From DUMC01 sp035362115 (lineage in GTDB: Bacteria; Bacillota; Clostridia; Acetivibrionales; DUMC01): a stretch of 24,189 bases of DNA. The first letter of the stretch is position 1, and every line of letters begins with the position of its first letter. The stretch covers positions 1 through 24,189 of the forward strand of contig DAOSDD010000035.1 in NCBI GenBank assembly GCA_035362115.1, given 5' to 3'. Of this stretch, positions 7,964 through 15,609 are shown one piece after another. Both the position numbers and the translations under genes were made by a program. The notes under the pieces were generated by a model. That model did no database searches, was not told the DNA's origin, and saw only the letters and a program-made list of their open reading frames with translations.

Positions 7964-8014
7964 CCACCCTTTGATTTGCAAAACTAACTTTCGCTATTTT
8001 AATGATTAGGGTGG
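7964..8014 (+). other. Long-loop hairpin CCACCCT/AGGGTGG before the URO-D gene
   Basis: Arms CCACCCT (7964-7970) and AGGGTGG (8008-8014) are exact inverted copies with a 37-base AT-rich loop, followed by GTGTTT. It could be a weak terminator after the creatininase-family gene or a leader structure for the next gene. No riboswitch family is recognised. Confidence 0.3.
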
Positions 8015-8088
8015 GTGTTTATCTCTATGCTGAGATTTATGATATAGAGGAATTGGCAAGATTTGTTTAATAAGAAGGGAGCACTAAT

Positions 8089-9117
8089 ATGAAATATGCA
8101 TATAAAGGCATAGAAATCCATCCGTCGGTTGAGATATACCACGACGTCATTGTGTTTCTTGCTGGAATAACAATGAGAGAGTTCTTTAAAGACAAGGCTA
8201 AATGTGCTCAAGCATGGCATGCGGGATTAAAGAAGATTTATGAGTATTTTGGAGATATACTGCCTCTTCGTGCTGTGTCAGGACCACCTATTTCCTATGG
8301 ACACATTATCTGTCTCGGTTCTCCGGTAACATATCCTGAAAATTCCGAGCCTAATGTTAAACCTGTGCTTTCAAGCATTGACGAAGGCATTGAACTGCTG
8401 GAGGCAAAGAAGGATATCGACTATAGTGAGCAACCGCTCTTTAAACATTACTATGAGATGTGCAATTATCTAAAAGATCAATTCCCTGACCAAAATGTGC
8501 ATTTTTCCGGCATGGGTGCCCAGGGTCCTTTAACTTCCGCTGTACTTATTCGCGGACAGGATTTTATTTATGATGTGTATGACGAGCCGGAAAAGGCAAA
8601 GAGATTTCTTGCTCTCCTAACAGACAGCATTGTTGGTTTTCACCATTTTACTAACAAGGTAAATGGAATGCCTGCGATCAACCCGCGTAGCGCAGGACTT
8701 GCGGATGACTTTGCCAGCCTTATTTCGCCGGATATGTGGCCCGAATTCGTTGTACCATACTGGAACCAGTATTTTGAAGGGCTTACTACAGGAACACGAA
8801 CTTTACATTGTGAAAATCTTGCACCTGCACACCTTAAATACCTTAAGGACATCCATCTTTCTCATTTCCAACCTTCAGTCTCCGATCTGCTGACCATTGA
8901 AAATGTAAAGGCAAACACCAGCATTCCTTTTGACTGGCTTCTATATGCCTATAATATCACTGAGATGAGCGATAAGGAAATAGAACAGTGGGTTGATAGG
9001 ACAGTAGAAGCAGGCATTACAATTATTCGTACCCAGTTTGGACAGTACACCTGTCAGGCTGATAAACTGGATCGTATTAAAGCCTTCTATAAAGCTTTTG
9101 AGAAGTACAGAATATAA
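8089..9117 (+). CDS. Uroporphyrinogen-decarboxylase (URO-D) family protein
   Basis: A 342-residue soluble protein with the URO-D fold signature. FSGMGAQGPLTSA (139-151) matches the family strand-loop; SAGLADDFASLISPDMWPEF (201-220) is the D-D-x-x-x-LISP block; TLHCENLAPAHLKYL (238-252) replaces the HxC zinc block of MtaA/CmuA methyltransferases; and C322 lies near the C terminus. Thus H240, C241 and C322 could bind zinc, but the exact HxCG spacing is absent. It is not a heme biosynthesis HemE by context: no heme genes are present and it ends a sugar cassette. Corrinoid methyltransferases of this family normally have a corrinoid protein nearby, and none is seen here. GAAGGGAG lies before ATG 8089. 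Codon use looks more GC-rich than the kinase and regulator genes. Confidence 0.85.
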   Translation: MKYAYKGIEIHPSVEIYHDVIVFLAGITMREFFKDKAKCAQAWHAGLKKIYEYFGDILPLRAVSGPPISYGHIICLGSPVTYPENSEPNVKPVLSSIDEGIELLEAKKDIDYSEQPLFKHYYEMCNYLKDQFPDQNVHFSGMGAQGPLTSAVLIRGQDFIYDVYDEPEKAKRFLALLTDSIVGFHHFTNKVNGMPAINPRSAGLADDFASLISPDMWPEFVVPYWNQYFEGLTTGTRTLHCENLAPAHLKYLKDIHLSHFQPSVSDLLTIENVKANTSIPFDWLLYAYNITEMSDKEIEQWVDRTVEAGITIIRTQFGQYTCQADKLDRIKAFYKAFEKYRI

Positions 9118-9141
9118 CGAGGCGAAAGTTGATATAACGTT

Positions 9142-9168
9142 TTGTAAATTGCTTGATTTACAAGTTTT
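9142..9168 (+). terminator. AT-rich hairpin after the URO-D gene
   Basis: TTGTAAAT/ATTTACAA (9142-9149/9156-9163) form an 8-bp stem with a six-base loop, followed by GTTTT. It starts 25 bases after the stop. The stem is weak, and its right arm overlaps the candidate -35 of the ABC-F promoter. Confidence 0.45.
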
Positions 9169-9186
9169 CATAGTGTAAAATATAAA
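9157..9186 (+). promoter_or_regulatory. Candidate promoter of the ABC-F leader
   Basis: TTTACA (9157-9162) and TATAAA (9181-9186) are separated by 18 bases. Transcription from here would start near 9193 and give a leader of about 318 bases before the ABC-F start codon. Such long leaders are common for resistance genes controlled by attenuation. Confidence 0.4.
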
Positions 9187-9217
9187 TAAAGTTTAAGAAA
9201 GGGCAAGGTATTTTCTG

Positions 9218-9232
9218 ATGAGAATTCGCTAA
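9218..9232 (+). CDS. Possible upstream leader peptide MRIR in the ABC-F leader
   Basis: ATG AGA ATT CGC TAA encodes MRIR. An AAGG at 9205-9208 gives a weak ribosome site 9 bases upstream. The peptide fits the R/K-x-R/K pattern at which macrolide-bound ribosomes are known to stall (as in the MRLR part of the ErmD leader). This is a very short frame that could occur by chance; the reason to list it is its place early in the leader of an antibiotic-type ABC-F gene. A second short frame, MCWISFRVRQVASG (9283-9327), has an RVR motif but no ribosome site. Confidence 0.25.
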   Translation: MRIR

Positions 9233-9510
9233 TTCGGCAAAAAAATTAGATTTTTAAATATGAGAGCATATATTGCTCTTAAATGTGCTGGATTAGCTTC
9301 AGAGTAAGACAGGTAGCTTCAGGATAAAACAGGTATTAGACTTGCGAATAAGACCCGGGAATAAACCTGATAACAGAACAACTGCAATTAGACGTTAATA
9401 ACCTTTAAATAGCTTTTTTTACCTGACAGGCAGAAAGTTTTGTTGTATTTATATTTGTGTTTATTATGTCTTTCCAGCACACTTTTTAAAGTGAGAGGAG
9501 AGATTTTTTT
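9233..9510 (+). promoter_or_regulatory. Leader region of the ABC-F gene
   Basis: An untranslated leader with a hairpin AGAGCA/TGCTCT (9263-9268/9274-9279) and two imperfect 20-base tandem copies of AGCTTCAGAGTAAGACAGGT (9295-9314, 9315-9334; 17 of 20 identical). It also has an ATTCGC (9224-9229) that can pair with GCGAAT (9344-9349), and a T7 run near 9414-9420 that could be the end of an attenuator, although I could not assemble a convincing terminator stem before it. GAGAGGAGAG near 9492-9501 is the ribosome site of the ABC-F gene. Confidence 0.4.
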
Positions 9511-11274
9511 ATGCTTATTTTAGAGGCTGAAAATATAAAAAAATATTACAGTGATAGATTAATCATAGAATTTGATAATTTAAGGATATATTCAGGAGAT
9601 AAAATTGGTATTGTTGGGCAAAACGGTTCGGGAAAGACAACACTTATGAATATTTTGTCTAATGAAATCGAACCTGATGAAGGATTTATAAAACAATACT
9701 GTGATATATCATATATTCGTCAGTTTTCTGACGAGAAAATAGAAACCAGGTCAAAAAATTTAAAAGATTCAGAGAATCCAAAGGCATTGAAAGCTTTAGG
9801 AGAATTCAATTTAAATGATAAATTGCACCAGGATGTATTCAGTGGCGGTGAGAAAACGAGAATTAAAATTGCTAATGCACTTAGCAGGGATAATCTGCTT
9901 CTATTAGCTGATGAACCTACAGCCAACCTTGATTATAAAGGGATAGAACTCTTGAAACAGAAGCTTTCTGAGGTGGATTCCTTTTTACTTATCAGCCATG
10001 ATAGGAATCTACTAGACAGCCTGTGCAATAAAATCCTTGAAGTAAAGGATGGGAAATTTAAGTTTTATAATGGCAATTATTCTTTTTATAAAGAGCAGAG
10101 TGAAAAGGAACAGCAACATGAAGAACAGGAATATGAAAAATATGTTACAGAAAAAATAAAACTTGAAGAAGCAATAATAGATAGACAAAATAAATCCAGA
10201 ACCATGAGGAAGGCTCCCAGAAGAATGGGAAACTCTGAAGCCAGGCTTCATACGCGATTAGCTAATGAGAAGCAGGAGAAAATTAATAATGCCGTTAACA
10301 GCTTGAAAACCCGGCTTGAAAAGCTTGAGGTAAAAGAAAAACCCAGAGCGCTTCCACAAATAAAGCTTGATTTTTCTCTAACAAATCCCCCTGAGAATAA
10401 AATTGTTATTTCTGCCGAAAAGCTTACCTTCAGTTATAACAGTTCTGACAGTCCTGATAATTGTGGCAATTATCACAGCCAAAAGATACGTAGGGAAAAT
10501 AGCGAAAAGGTTATATTTGATAATGCTAAATTTAAAATTTATAATAGCTCGAAAACTGCTCTTTGGGGTGAGAATGGAACAGGAAAAACTACACTGCTGA
10601 ATCTGATCAGCTATACAAGCATAAATACAGTTAAGAGTATAAAGGAAAGCATACACATTGTTCCTAAAGCTAGAATAGGTTATTTTCATCAAGGTTTTGA
10701 AAATCTTGATTATAGTAAATCTGTATTGGAAAATGTTTTGAGGGATAGTGTTCAAAACCAAACTGTTGCGCGTACAATCCTGGCAAGATTGCTCATTCAA
10801 GGAAATAATGTTTATAAAAATGTTGGCATATTAAGTGGTGGTGAAAGGATAAAAGTTTCCTTTGCAAAACTTTTTGTATCAAACGCGAACATACTGCTTT
10901 TGGACGAACCTACAAACTATCTGGATATGAAGTCTATAGAAGCTCTGGAAAATGTACTTCGTGATTATGAAGGGACTGTTGTATTTGTTTCCCATGATAG
11001 CGTATTTGTAAACGCAGTTGCCGATAGATTGCTTATTTTTGGAAACAAATCTATAACGGAATTTGAAGGAACACTTCATGATTATATGTTGAAAAGGCAG
11101 AAACCAAAAACAGCAATTGACAGCGGAACTGAGCGAATTGCTCTGCAAATGAGAATTGCCGAGATAGTAACAAGGCTTTGCAGGCGTGATATGGAAGATG
11201 GAGATAAGGAAGCTTTGGAGGAAGAATACAGCCAGTTGGTTTTGAAACTAAAGAAATGCAATAGAGAGCAATAG
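9511..11274 (+). CDS. ABC-F protein, antibiotic-resistance (Msr/Vga/VmlR-like) type
   Basis: A 587-residue soluble twin-ATPase without membrane helices, predicted to bind the ribosome E site and dislodge antibiotics. Domain 1: Walker A GQNGSGKT (36-43), signature SGGEK (111-115), Walker B LLLADEPTANLD with catalytic E135. The inter-domain linker runs about 190-285, is highly charged and contains RRMGNSEARLHTRLANEKQE, as in Vga-like proteins. Domain 2: Walker A GENGTGKT (353-360), LSGGE (441-445), ILLLDEPTNYLD with E466. A charged helical C-terminal tail (about 540-587) resembles the extension of VmlR/Vga. The ADEPT form of the first Walker B is typical of Msr/Vga members. An insertion around 309-334 in domain 2 is rich in N, S and D and unusual. 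The long leader suggests drug-responsive attenuation. Drug spectrum cannot be told; a housekeeping ABC-F is less likely. Confidence 0.88.
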   Translation: MLILEAENIKKYYSDRLIIEFDNLRIYSGDKIGIVGQNGSGKTTLMNILSNEIEPDEGFIKQYCDISYIRQFSDEKIETRSKNLKDSENPKALKALGEFNLNDKLHQDVFSGGEKTRIKIANALSRDNLLLLADEPTANLDYKGIELLKQKLSEVDSFLLISHDRNLLDSLCNKILEVKDGKFKFYNGNYSFYKEQSEKEQQHEEQEYEKYVTEKIKLEEAIIDRQNKSRTMRKAPRRMGNSEARLHTRLANEKQEKINNAVNSLKTRLEKLEVKEKPRALPQIKLDFSLTNPPENKIVISAEKLTFSYNSSDSPDNCGNYHSQKIRRENSEKVIFDNAKFKIYNSSKTALWGENGTGKTTLLNLISYTSINTVKSIKESIHIVPKARIGYFHQGFENLDYSKSVLENVLRDSVQNQTVARTILARLLIQGNNVYKNVGILSGGERIKVSFAKLFVSNANILLLDEPTNYLDMKSIEALENVLRDYEGTVVFVSHDSVFVNAVADRLLIFGNKSITEFEGTLHDYMLKRQKPKTAIDSGTERIALQMRIAEIVTRLCRRDMEDGDKEALEEEYSQLVLKLKKCNREQ

Positions 11275-11305
11275 AGAGAAACTTTAACTATAGCTATTTT
11301 GTGAC

Positions 11306-11335
11306 TTGAGATGACAAGTTCATTAGTGCTACAAT
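11306..11335 (+). promoter_or_regulatory. Promoter of a small orphan transcript
   Basis: TTGAGA (11306-11311) and TACAAT (11330-11335) with an 18-base spacer, just after the ABC-F stop. The next hairpin and the terminator at 11422-11484 define a transcript of roughly 140 bases. Confidence 0.5.
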
Positions 11336-11340
11336 AAAAT

Positions 11341-11484
11341 TGTACATGATACCATGTACATCGCAGCATCCGGAGCTGACTTTCGTAAAGAAAGGAGTGA
11401 TCAGAAGTGAAGATTGCAATGGAGGTGGCCATACTTTAATGGCCGGGGTGTGTCAGGCTGAAAATGCCTGGCCGCCTCTTTTTT
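11341..11484 (+). ncRNA. Small orphan RNA with 5' hairpin, mini-ORF and terminator
   Basis: It starts with a perfect hairpin TGTACATG/CATGTACA (11341-11348/11353-11360, four-base loop). AAAGGAG (11391-11397) then precedes GTG 11407, opening a 10-codon frame MKIAMEVAIL ending at TAA 11437-11439. The frame runs into the left arm of the terminator, so translation could affect termination. No gene follows on this strand, so it is not an ordinary leader. The layout (GGAGTGATCAG, then a start, then ATGGAGGT and a strong terminator) reminds me of small holin-like toxin loci, from which this could be a shortened relic. That link is from memory and unverified. Confidence 0.4.
11422..11484 (+). terminator. 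Strong intrinsic terminator with branched interior
   Basis: GAGGTGGCC (11422-11430) pairs with GGCCGCCTC (11470-11478) with one G-T pair, followed by six T residues (11479-11484). Inside are two alternative hairpins, GGCCAT/ATGGCC and CAGGC/GCCTG (11454-11458/11466-11470), so the RNA may switch folds. Confidence 0.75.
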
Positions 11485-11493
11485 ATCGACCAT

Positions 11494-11541
11494 AGGGACA
11501 GTTTTCTTGTTTCATATTGACGAAATAAGAGAACCGTCCCT
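11494..11541. repeat. REP-like palindrome GGGACGGTTCTCTT type, shared convergent terminator
   Basis: Arms AGGGACAGTTTTCTTGTTTC (11494-11513) and GAAATAAGAGAACCGTCCCT (11522-11541) pair at 17 of 20 positions, with two of the three differences being G-T pairs. It lies between the convergent ABC-F/small-RNA unit and the transglutaminase gene, 22 bases from the latter's stop. Elements with GGGACGGTTCTCTT arms are, to my recollection, scattered in many clostridial genomes. It would serve as a terminator for the minus-strand operon. Confidence 0.6.
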
Positions 11542-11562
11542 GTGTTCTATGTTCCGATTTAT

Positions 11563-14262
11563 TCAAAACCTTCCCAGCAAATATCTGTATCCAAAATACT
11601 TTATTAACCCCAGGTTATCCCTCGACTCGGCAATTATCCTTTTATAATAACCTATAACAATGTCTTTTTGTGACTCTTTTATTTGCACGGAACTGTACCT
11701 TGCAAGAATGAAAATATCCATAACTGACTTAAAACCTGAATATTTCCCTAGTGAACCTGTGTCAGATACGCGGCTTTTAAAATTATCAAAGTTTTCATTT
11801 TCATATTTATATATTTCATAGGCAGACTGCTCTTCAATACGCCTTACAAATTCTGCAGGTGTTTCGTTTTTAAGTATTGGAGTACCTTGAACTTCATATA
11901 CCTTTAAATAATATGCTGCCATCGATATTATACTATCCCCAGGATCCATTTTTCTGATTTTCGCAAGTTTGTTTTTATTTCTAAAAAGGTTGACGGATAC
12001 TATTGCAGCAAACAAAATCAGCATAACAGCAATTAGGAATGAAAAAATCTCTTTATAGCTTAATACTTCTATTTCTGTATTTATAGAATCAGCATCAATA
12101 TTAGGATTTAATAAATCTGTATAGCCCTCCGAATCATACATTTCCAACATTCTCAAATAATCAATATAAAAAGGATCCTCGGCAAAACTGCTGCTTATTG
12201 TACCTGTTGATTGGCTGCTGTAAAAACTGGACAGGAATGGTGAGGTAGGTTCAAAAGGTATCCACCCAAAGCCTTCAAAATATACCTCCACCCAGGCGTG
12301 GGCATTTTCGTTGGTAACATTGTAAATTTTTTCCGTACCTTTTGAATTATTTGAATTGACCGGGACATCTGAAGTATTTGATGTTTCTGTAATACTTGAA
12401 CCAACTGTTTTATTATCTGAAGAAGCAGCAGGGGGCAGCATATAGCCTTCTACATATCTTGCAGGGATTCCAATGCTTCTAAGCATGACAGTCATAGCAG
12501 TAGCATAGTACACACAATAACCTTCCTTTATAACAAAGAGAAAATAGTCGGTAAAATCCCTTCCATTGGGCGTTGGACGCGGTTTTAATGTGTAGGGGTA
12601 ATTGCTGGCAAGATAAACTTCTATTGCTTTTACTTTATCATAATTGTTATTCTCGTTAGAAGCTATTGATATTGCTAGTTCCTTTACTCTCTCAGGAACT
12701 GTATCAGGCAGCTGCAGATATCTTGTATTGAGTTGTTCTGCTGCAACAGCCAGCTTTTCTATGTCTTCCGAACTGATATTAATATCTTTTCCTTCAGGAC
12801 TTATAATCCCATCTCTGTATAGAGAGTAAGTATTTGCTTTATTTTTAACATTTCTATTGAGAATATCTTTGTAAAGCCCAATGTAGCTCTTTTTAAGCAT
12901 TTGAACAAAGGCTTCGTCTTTATAGTTTATATTTAAATTTTTTAAAGTATATTGAAATCCTTTGCCAAGTTTCCTTTCACTTGATAGAACCCCCTCATTA
13001 TCAAGGAATAGTCCATCGGGATTCCCAGAGGTAAATGACATTTCAAAGAAATTTGCAGGAGAAAATATAGTTTTAGTTTTAAGATTCAAGTATTTTACAT
13101 TAATTTTGCTAATTTTAATGAAATCATCAACAGGTATTTTATTTTTATCGGAGTTCTGTCCAGATAAATAACCGGTGTCTTTAAACAAAGCTGCGCCAAT
13201 AAGCGGCTCAAGTAATCCGCTGTGATATACTTCATTATACTTTCTATTATTCCTATCGCCATTTCTATCATTGCTTTCATCATTACTTTTATCATTACTT
13301 TTATCATTACTTTTATCATCATACTGATATTGCCCGATACTCAGATCCAAAAGCTCAATTTCAACAAGATTATTTACACTTAATTCCCATGAATTACCTG
13401 TGTAAAAATCTCTTATTCCACCTCTTAAATATATGCGGTCTTCTGCCTCAACTTCCAGCACAGGCGTTTTATCTAATTTAACTTTCCCTCCAAGCCTTCC
13501 TTCATCTTTTCCAAATCCTGTAGAGGAAAAAGTAAAGTAATCATATGAAATATAATGAAATTTATCATTGAAATAGTCATAGAGTGAATTGATTTTCTTA
13601 TCAAGCCATTCCCATTCAACAGGATTACTGCTTTTAGGGATATAGAAAGCAATTGAAAACACGACTAAACATATAGGCAGGGTAAATATGGTAAACAAAC
13701 TGTTCCCTAAATAATTATTTTGTTCCCTTTTTGAATTCTTTAAATATATATGTTTAAGGTAGTATATAAGCATCAAAAACAGGAACATATAAAAAGATTG
13801 GTAGCTTACCAGATAGTCCAACATAAATTGTATTGTAAAGAGCAGAATTCCCCCACCCAGCAGAATGTAGAAATTAAAGCTTTTAAGAGTAACAATATAT
13901 ACGAATAGTGATATAAAAGCTATTAACATAAGAGTAATATAAAGGGCATATTTGTTGTTAATATCCTCATAGCCATTAACATAGTTGGATAACCATAAAA
14001 AAATGCTAAAAATTTTACCGGACACAACTGGAAGAACTTTTTTATATGCAGCATAAATAAACCATGAAAGCCCACTGAAACCTGCTAAGCCGGCAGATAA
14101 CAACAAGGTGTATTTATTGGCAAATATTAATGCATAAAGGATTAAAACGACTAAAATAACTAATATTAAATTTATTGGAGAATATTCAAAAGCAAGGGTA
14201 GAGGTTAGTGCATAAACCAGGCTGAAGCTGGTAAGTATTGATATAATCATATTAAATAACAT
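11563..14262 (-). CDS. Multi-spanning membrane transglutaminase-like protein (TgpA/DUF3488-type)
   Basis: An 899-residue membrane protein, third gene of the minus-strand operon. About six hydrophobic segments fill residues 1-210, followed by an extracytoplasmic region. The transglutaminase-like domain has EGYCVYYATAMTVMLRSIGIPARYVEGY (C583), AHAWVEVYFEGFGWIPFEPT (H655, E671), i.e. a Cys-His-acidic triad with E in place of the more common D. A further membrane helix lies near 740-765, with a cytoplasmic C-terminal part resembling DUF4129. A low-complexity run of DKSN repeats (about 317-338) lies between the membrane part and the catalytic domain. The ribosome site GGAGG overlaps the last codons of the DUF58 gene, whose stop is only six bases upstream, so they are translated together. 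MoxR-DUF58-transglutaminase clusters are widespread; their role in envelope protein handling is poorly defined. Confidence 0.92.
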   Translation of the reverse strand: MLFNMIISILTSFSLVYALTSTLAFEYSPINLILVILVVLILYALIFANKYTLLLSAGLAGFSGLSWFIYAAYKKVLPVVSGKIFSIFLWLSNYVNGYEDINNKYALYITLMLIAFISLFVYIVTLKSFNFYILLGGGILLFTIQFMLDYLVSYQSFYMFLFLMLIYYLKHIYLKNSKREQNNYLGNSLFTIFTLPICLVVFSIAFYIPKSSNPVEWEWLDKKINSLYDYFNDKFHYISYDYFTFSSTGFGKDEGRLGGKVKLDKTPVLEVEAEDRIYLRGGIRDFYTGNSWELSVNNLVEIELLDLSIGQYQYDDKSNDKSNDKSNDESNDRNGDRNNRKYNEVYHSGLLEPLIGAALFKDTGYLSGQNSDKNKIPVDDFIKISKINVKYLNLKTKTIFSPANFFEMSFTSGNPDGLFLDNEGVLSSERKLGKGFQYTLKNLNINYKDEAFVQMLKKSYIGLYKDILNRNVKNKANTYSLYRDGIISPEGKDINISSEDIEKLAVAAEQLNTRYLQLPDTVPERVKELAISIASNENNNYDKVKAIEVYLASNYPYTLKPRPTPNGRDFTDYFLFVIKEGYCVYYATAMTVMLRSIGIPARYVEGYMLPPAASSDNKTVGSSITETSNTSDVPVNSNNSKGTEKIYNVTNENAHAWVEVYFEGFGWIPFEPTSPFLSSFYSSQSTGTISSSFAEDPFYIDYLRMLEMYDSEGYTDLLNPNIDADSINTEIEVLSYKEIFSFLIAVMLILFAAIVSVNLFRNKNKLAKIRKMDPGDSIISMAAYYLKVYEVQGTPILKNETPAEFVRRIEEQSAYEIYKYENENFDNFKSRVSDTGSLGKYSGFKSVMDIFILARYSSVQIKESQKDIVIGYYKRIIAESRDNLGLIKYFGYRYLLGRF
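13267..13314. repeat. Four 12-bp tandem repeats inside the transglutaminase gene
   Basis: ATCATTACTTTT occurs three times exactly (13279-13314) after one variant copy ATCATTGCTTTC (13267-13278). On the coding strand they give DKSN/DESN tetrapeptides. In-frame 12-bp units keep the frame when copy number changes. Confidence 0.9.
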
Positions 14263-14268
14263 AGTTGT

Positions 14269-15468
14269 TTATACCTCCAGAACAGTTTTAATCTCATCGT
14301 TTATATTAATTTTGTATATATTTGCGCCAATTCCAGGTATATCAGAAATAATTGACTCTGCCATATCATTCCTGCTGCCGGTAAGTTCCTCGGATGAAAT
14401 ATAAATGACTATCACATTAAAGCCTGACAAAGCAGCATAGTATATATGATTATACAGGTCATAATCCAAATTTGCAGTACATAATATCAAATTAGTCTTA
14501 ATAGTTTTGTCTTTTATATAAATATGAGAGATATTAGATAAATTAATTGCATTGGAAAAATGGATTTCTGAAATGTAGCTATATATATCCTGAAAATGCA
14601 GAGGATTGCTTGCAGTTATATCCCTGACTTCATTTGAATAACAAACCAAGTTGACAGGCATCCATTTGTGCAGGCAATAATGAACTACAGATATTGTACT
14701 TTCAATGATTTTATCTTGTACTATTGTATTTTGCTCAATAGTAAAATTATTCCTTTTAAGATCTGGTATAATTATAGCACTACTCTCGGTTGTACTTTGA
14801 AACCTCTTTATCATAATTTCATTTAATTTTGCAGTAAGCTTCCAGTGTACTTTTTTAAGATTATCCCCATATACATATTTCCTTACATCCTGCAGGGCAC
14901 CTATGTCTTCAAACTTGTTCTGTAAAGCTGAGAATGATTCTGACGTAAAATCTGTTTTTAATCTGAACCGCTCCAATATAATAACTCTTGGATATACTGT
15001 TAAGCTTATTGGAAAGGGGACCTTGTAAACAAATTTAAAGATTCCCAAAAAATCTTCAATTTCAATTCTTTCCACTCCTATATCATAATTGCCGCTGTAT
15101 TTGCAGAAAAGTTCAAAAGTAAATATTCTATCACTGCGGGGAAGAAGAGAAAGATTTATTGTTTCGAATTGTCGAGAAAATATAGTTTGTGAGCCGAAAA
15201 AAGTGACACTCATGTATGGATAGAAAACATAATCTTCATTACTGATTGTAAAGATATAATTGATTTTGTCACCTTTTATAATAAATTTCCGATCTATCTC
15301 CTGGTGAAATTTAAATCGGAAGAAAATTACCAAAGTATATAAAAATGATACCAGTGGTAATAGAATAATGCAGAAAAACAGCATATAAGGGACTATGCCA
15401 CCGTAAAAATATGTAAATGTTATCGATAAAACTAATAAGCTTGCATAAAGCACTCTGTTTGCCAACAT
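14269..15468 (-). CDS. DUF58 domain membrane protein
   Basis: A 399-residue protein, second gene of the MoxR operon. Two hydrophobic segments occupy about 5-50; the rest is cytoplasmic or membrane-associated. The diagnostic DUF58 block is DVRKYVYGDNLKKVHWKLTAKLNEIMIKRFQ (194-224), equivalent to the usual GDDxRxIHWKATAR. A beta-rich segment (about 60-165) precedes it, and a von Willebrand A-like region with IIIPDLK follows. Read on the minus strand, AGAGGA lies upstream of the ATG at 15466-15468. The partner ATPase MoxR lies upstream across a 141-base spacer filled by heptamer repeats; the transglutaminase follows after six bases. DUF58 proteins are thought to be clients or partners of MoxR ATPases. 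Confidence 0.92.
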   Translation of the reverse strand: MLANRVLYASLLVLSITFTYFYGGIVPYMLFFCIILLPLVSFLYTLVIFFRFKFHQEIDRKFIIKGDKINYIFTISNEDYVFYPYMSVTFFGSQTIFSRQFETINLSLLPRSDRIFTFELFCKYSGNYDIGVERIEIEDFLGIFKFVYKVPFPISLTVYPRVIILERFRLKTDFTSESFSALQNKFEDIGALQDVRKYVYGDNLKKVHWKLTAKLNEIMIKRFQSTTESSAIIIPDLKRNNFTIEQNTIVQDKIIESTISVVHYCLHKWMPVNLVCYSNEVRDITASNPLHFQDIYSYISEIHFSNAINLSNISHIYIKDKTIKTNLILCTANLDYDLYNHIYYAALSGFNVIVIYISSEELTGSRNDMAESIISDIPGIGANIYKININDEIKTVLEV

Positions 15469-15533
15469 TAAAACCTGCCATCCTCTTTATTCTGTTTTAC
15501 AGGGAGCTCCACTCCATTACTCATTGTTCCTTT

Positions 15534-15603
15534 ATCCACTACCCACTACCTACTACCCAACATCCACTATCCACTATCTACCATCCACTATCCACTATCC
15601 ACT
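15534..15603. repeat. Ten tandem heptamers (ATCCACT)
   Basis: Ten consecutive 7-base units in exact register: ATCCACT, ACCCACT, ACCTACT, ACCCAAC, ATCCACT, ATCCACT, ATCTACC, ATCCACT, ATCCACT, ATCCACT. Six units are identical and the rest differ at one to three positions. The array fills most of the spacer between the MoxR stop and the DUF58 start, so on the transcript it reads as GATAGTG-like repeats. It has no spacers and is not CRISPR. Confidence 0.95.
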
Positions 15604-15609
15604 ATCGCA

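Noticed and set aside
10378..10800. 140-codon minus-strand frame inside the ABC-F gene
   Set aside because: Antisense shadow of a clearly coding ATPase; no ribosome site or family resemblance.
258..11440. Similarity GGAGGTGG..A.A..TTTAAT between 258-277 and 11421-11440
   Set aside because: About 16 of 20 bases match, but the core is a ribosome-site-like purine run in AT-rich DNA and the flanks do not match.
15534..15603. Heptamer array as a CRISPR
   Set aside because: The units are contiguous, seven bases long and without unique spacers; no cas genes nearby.
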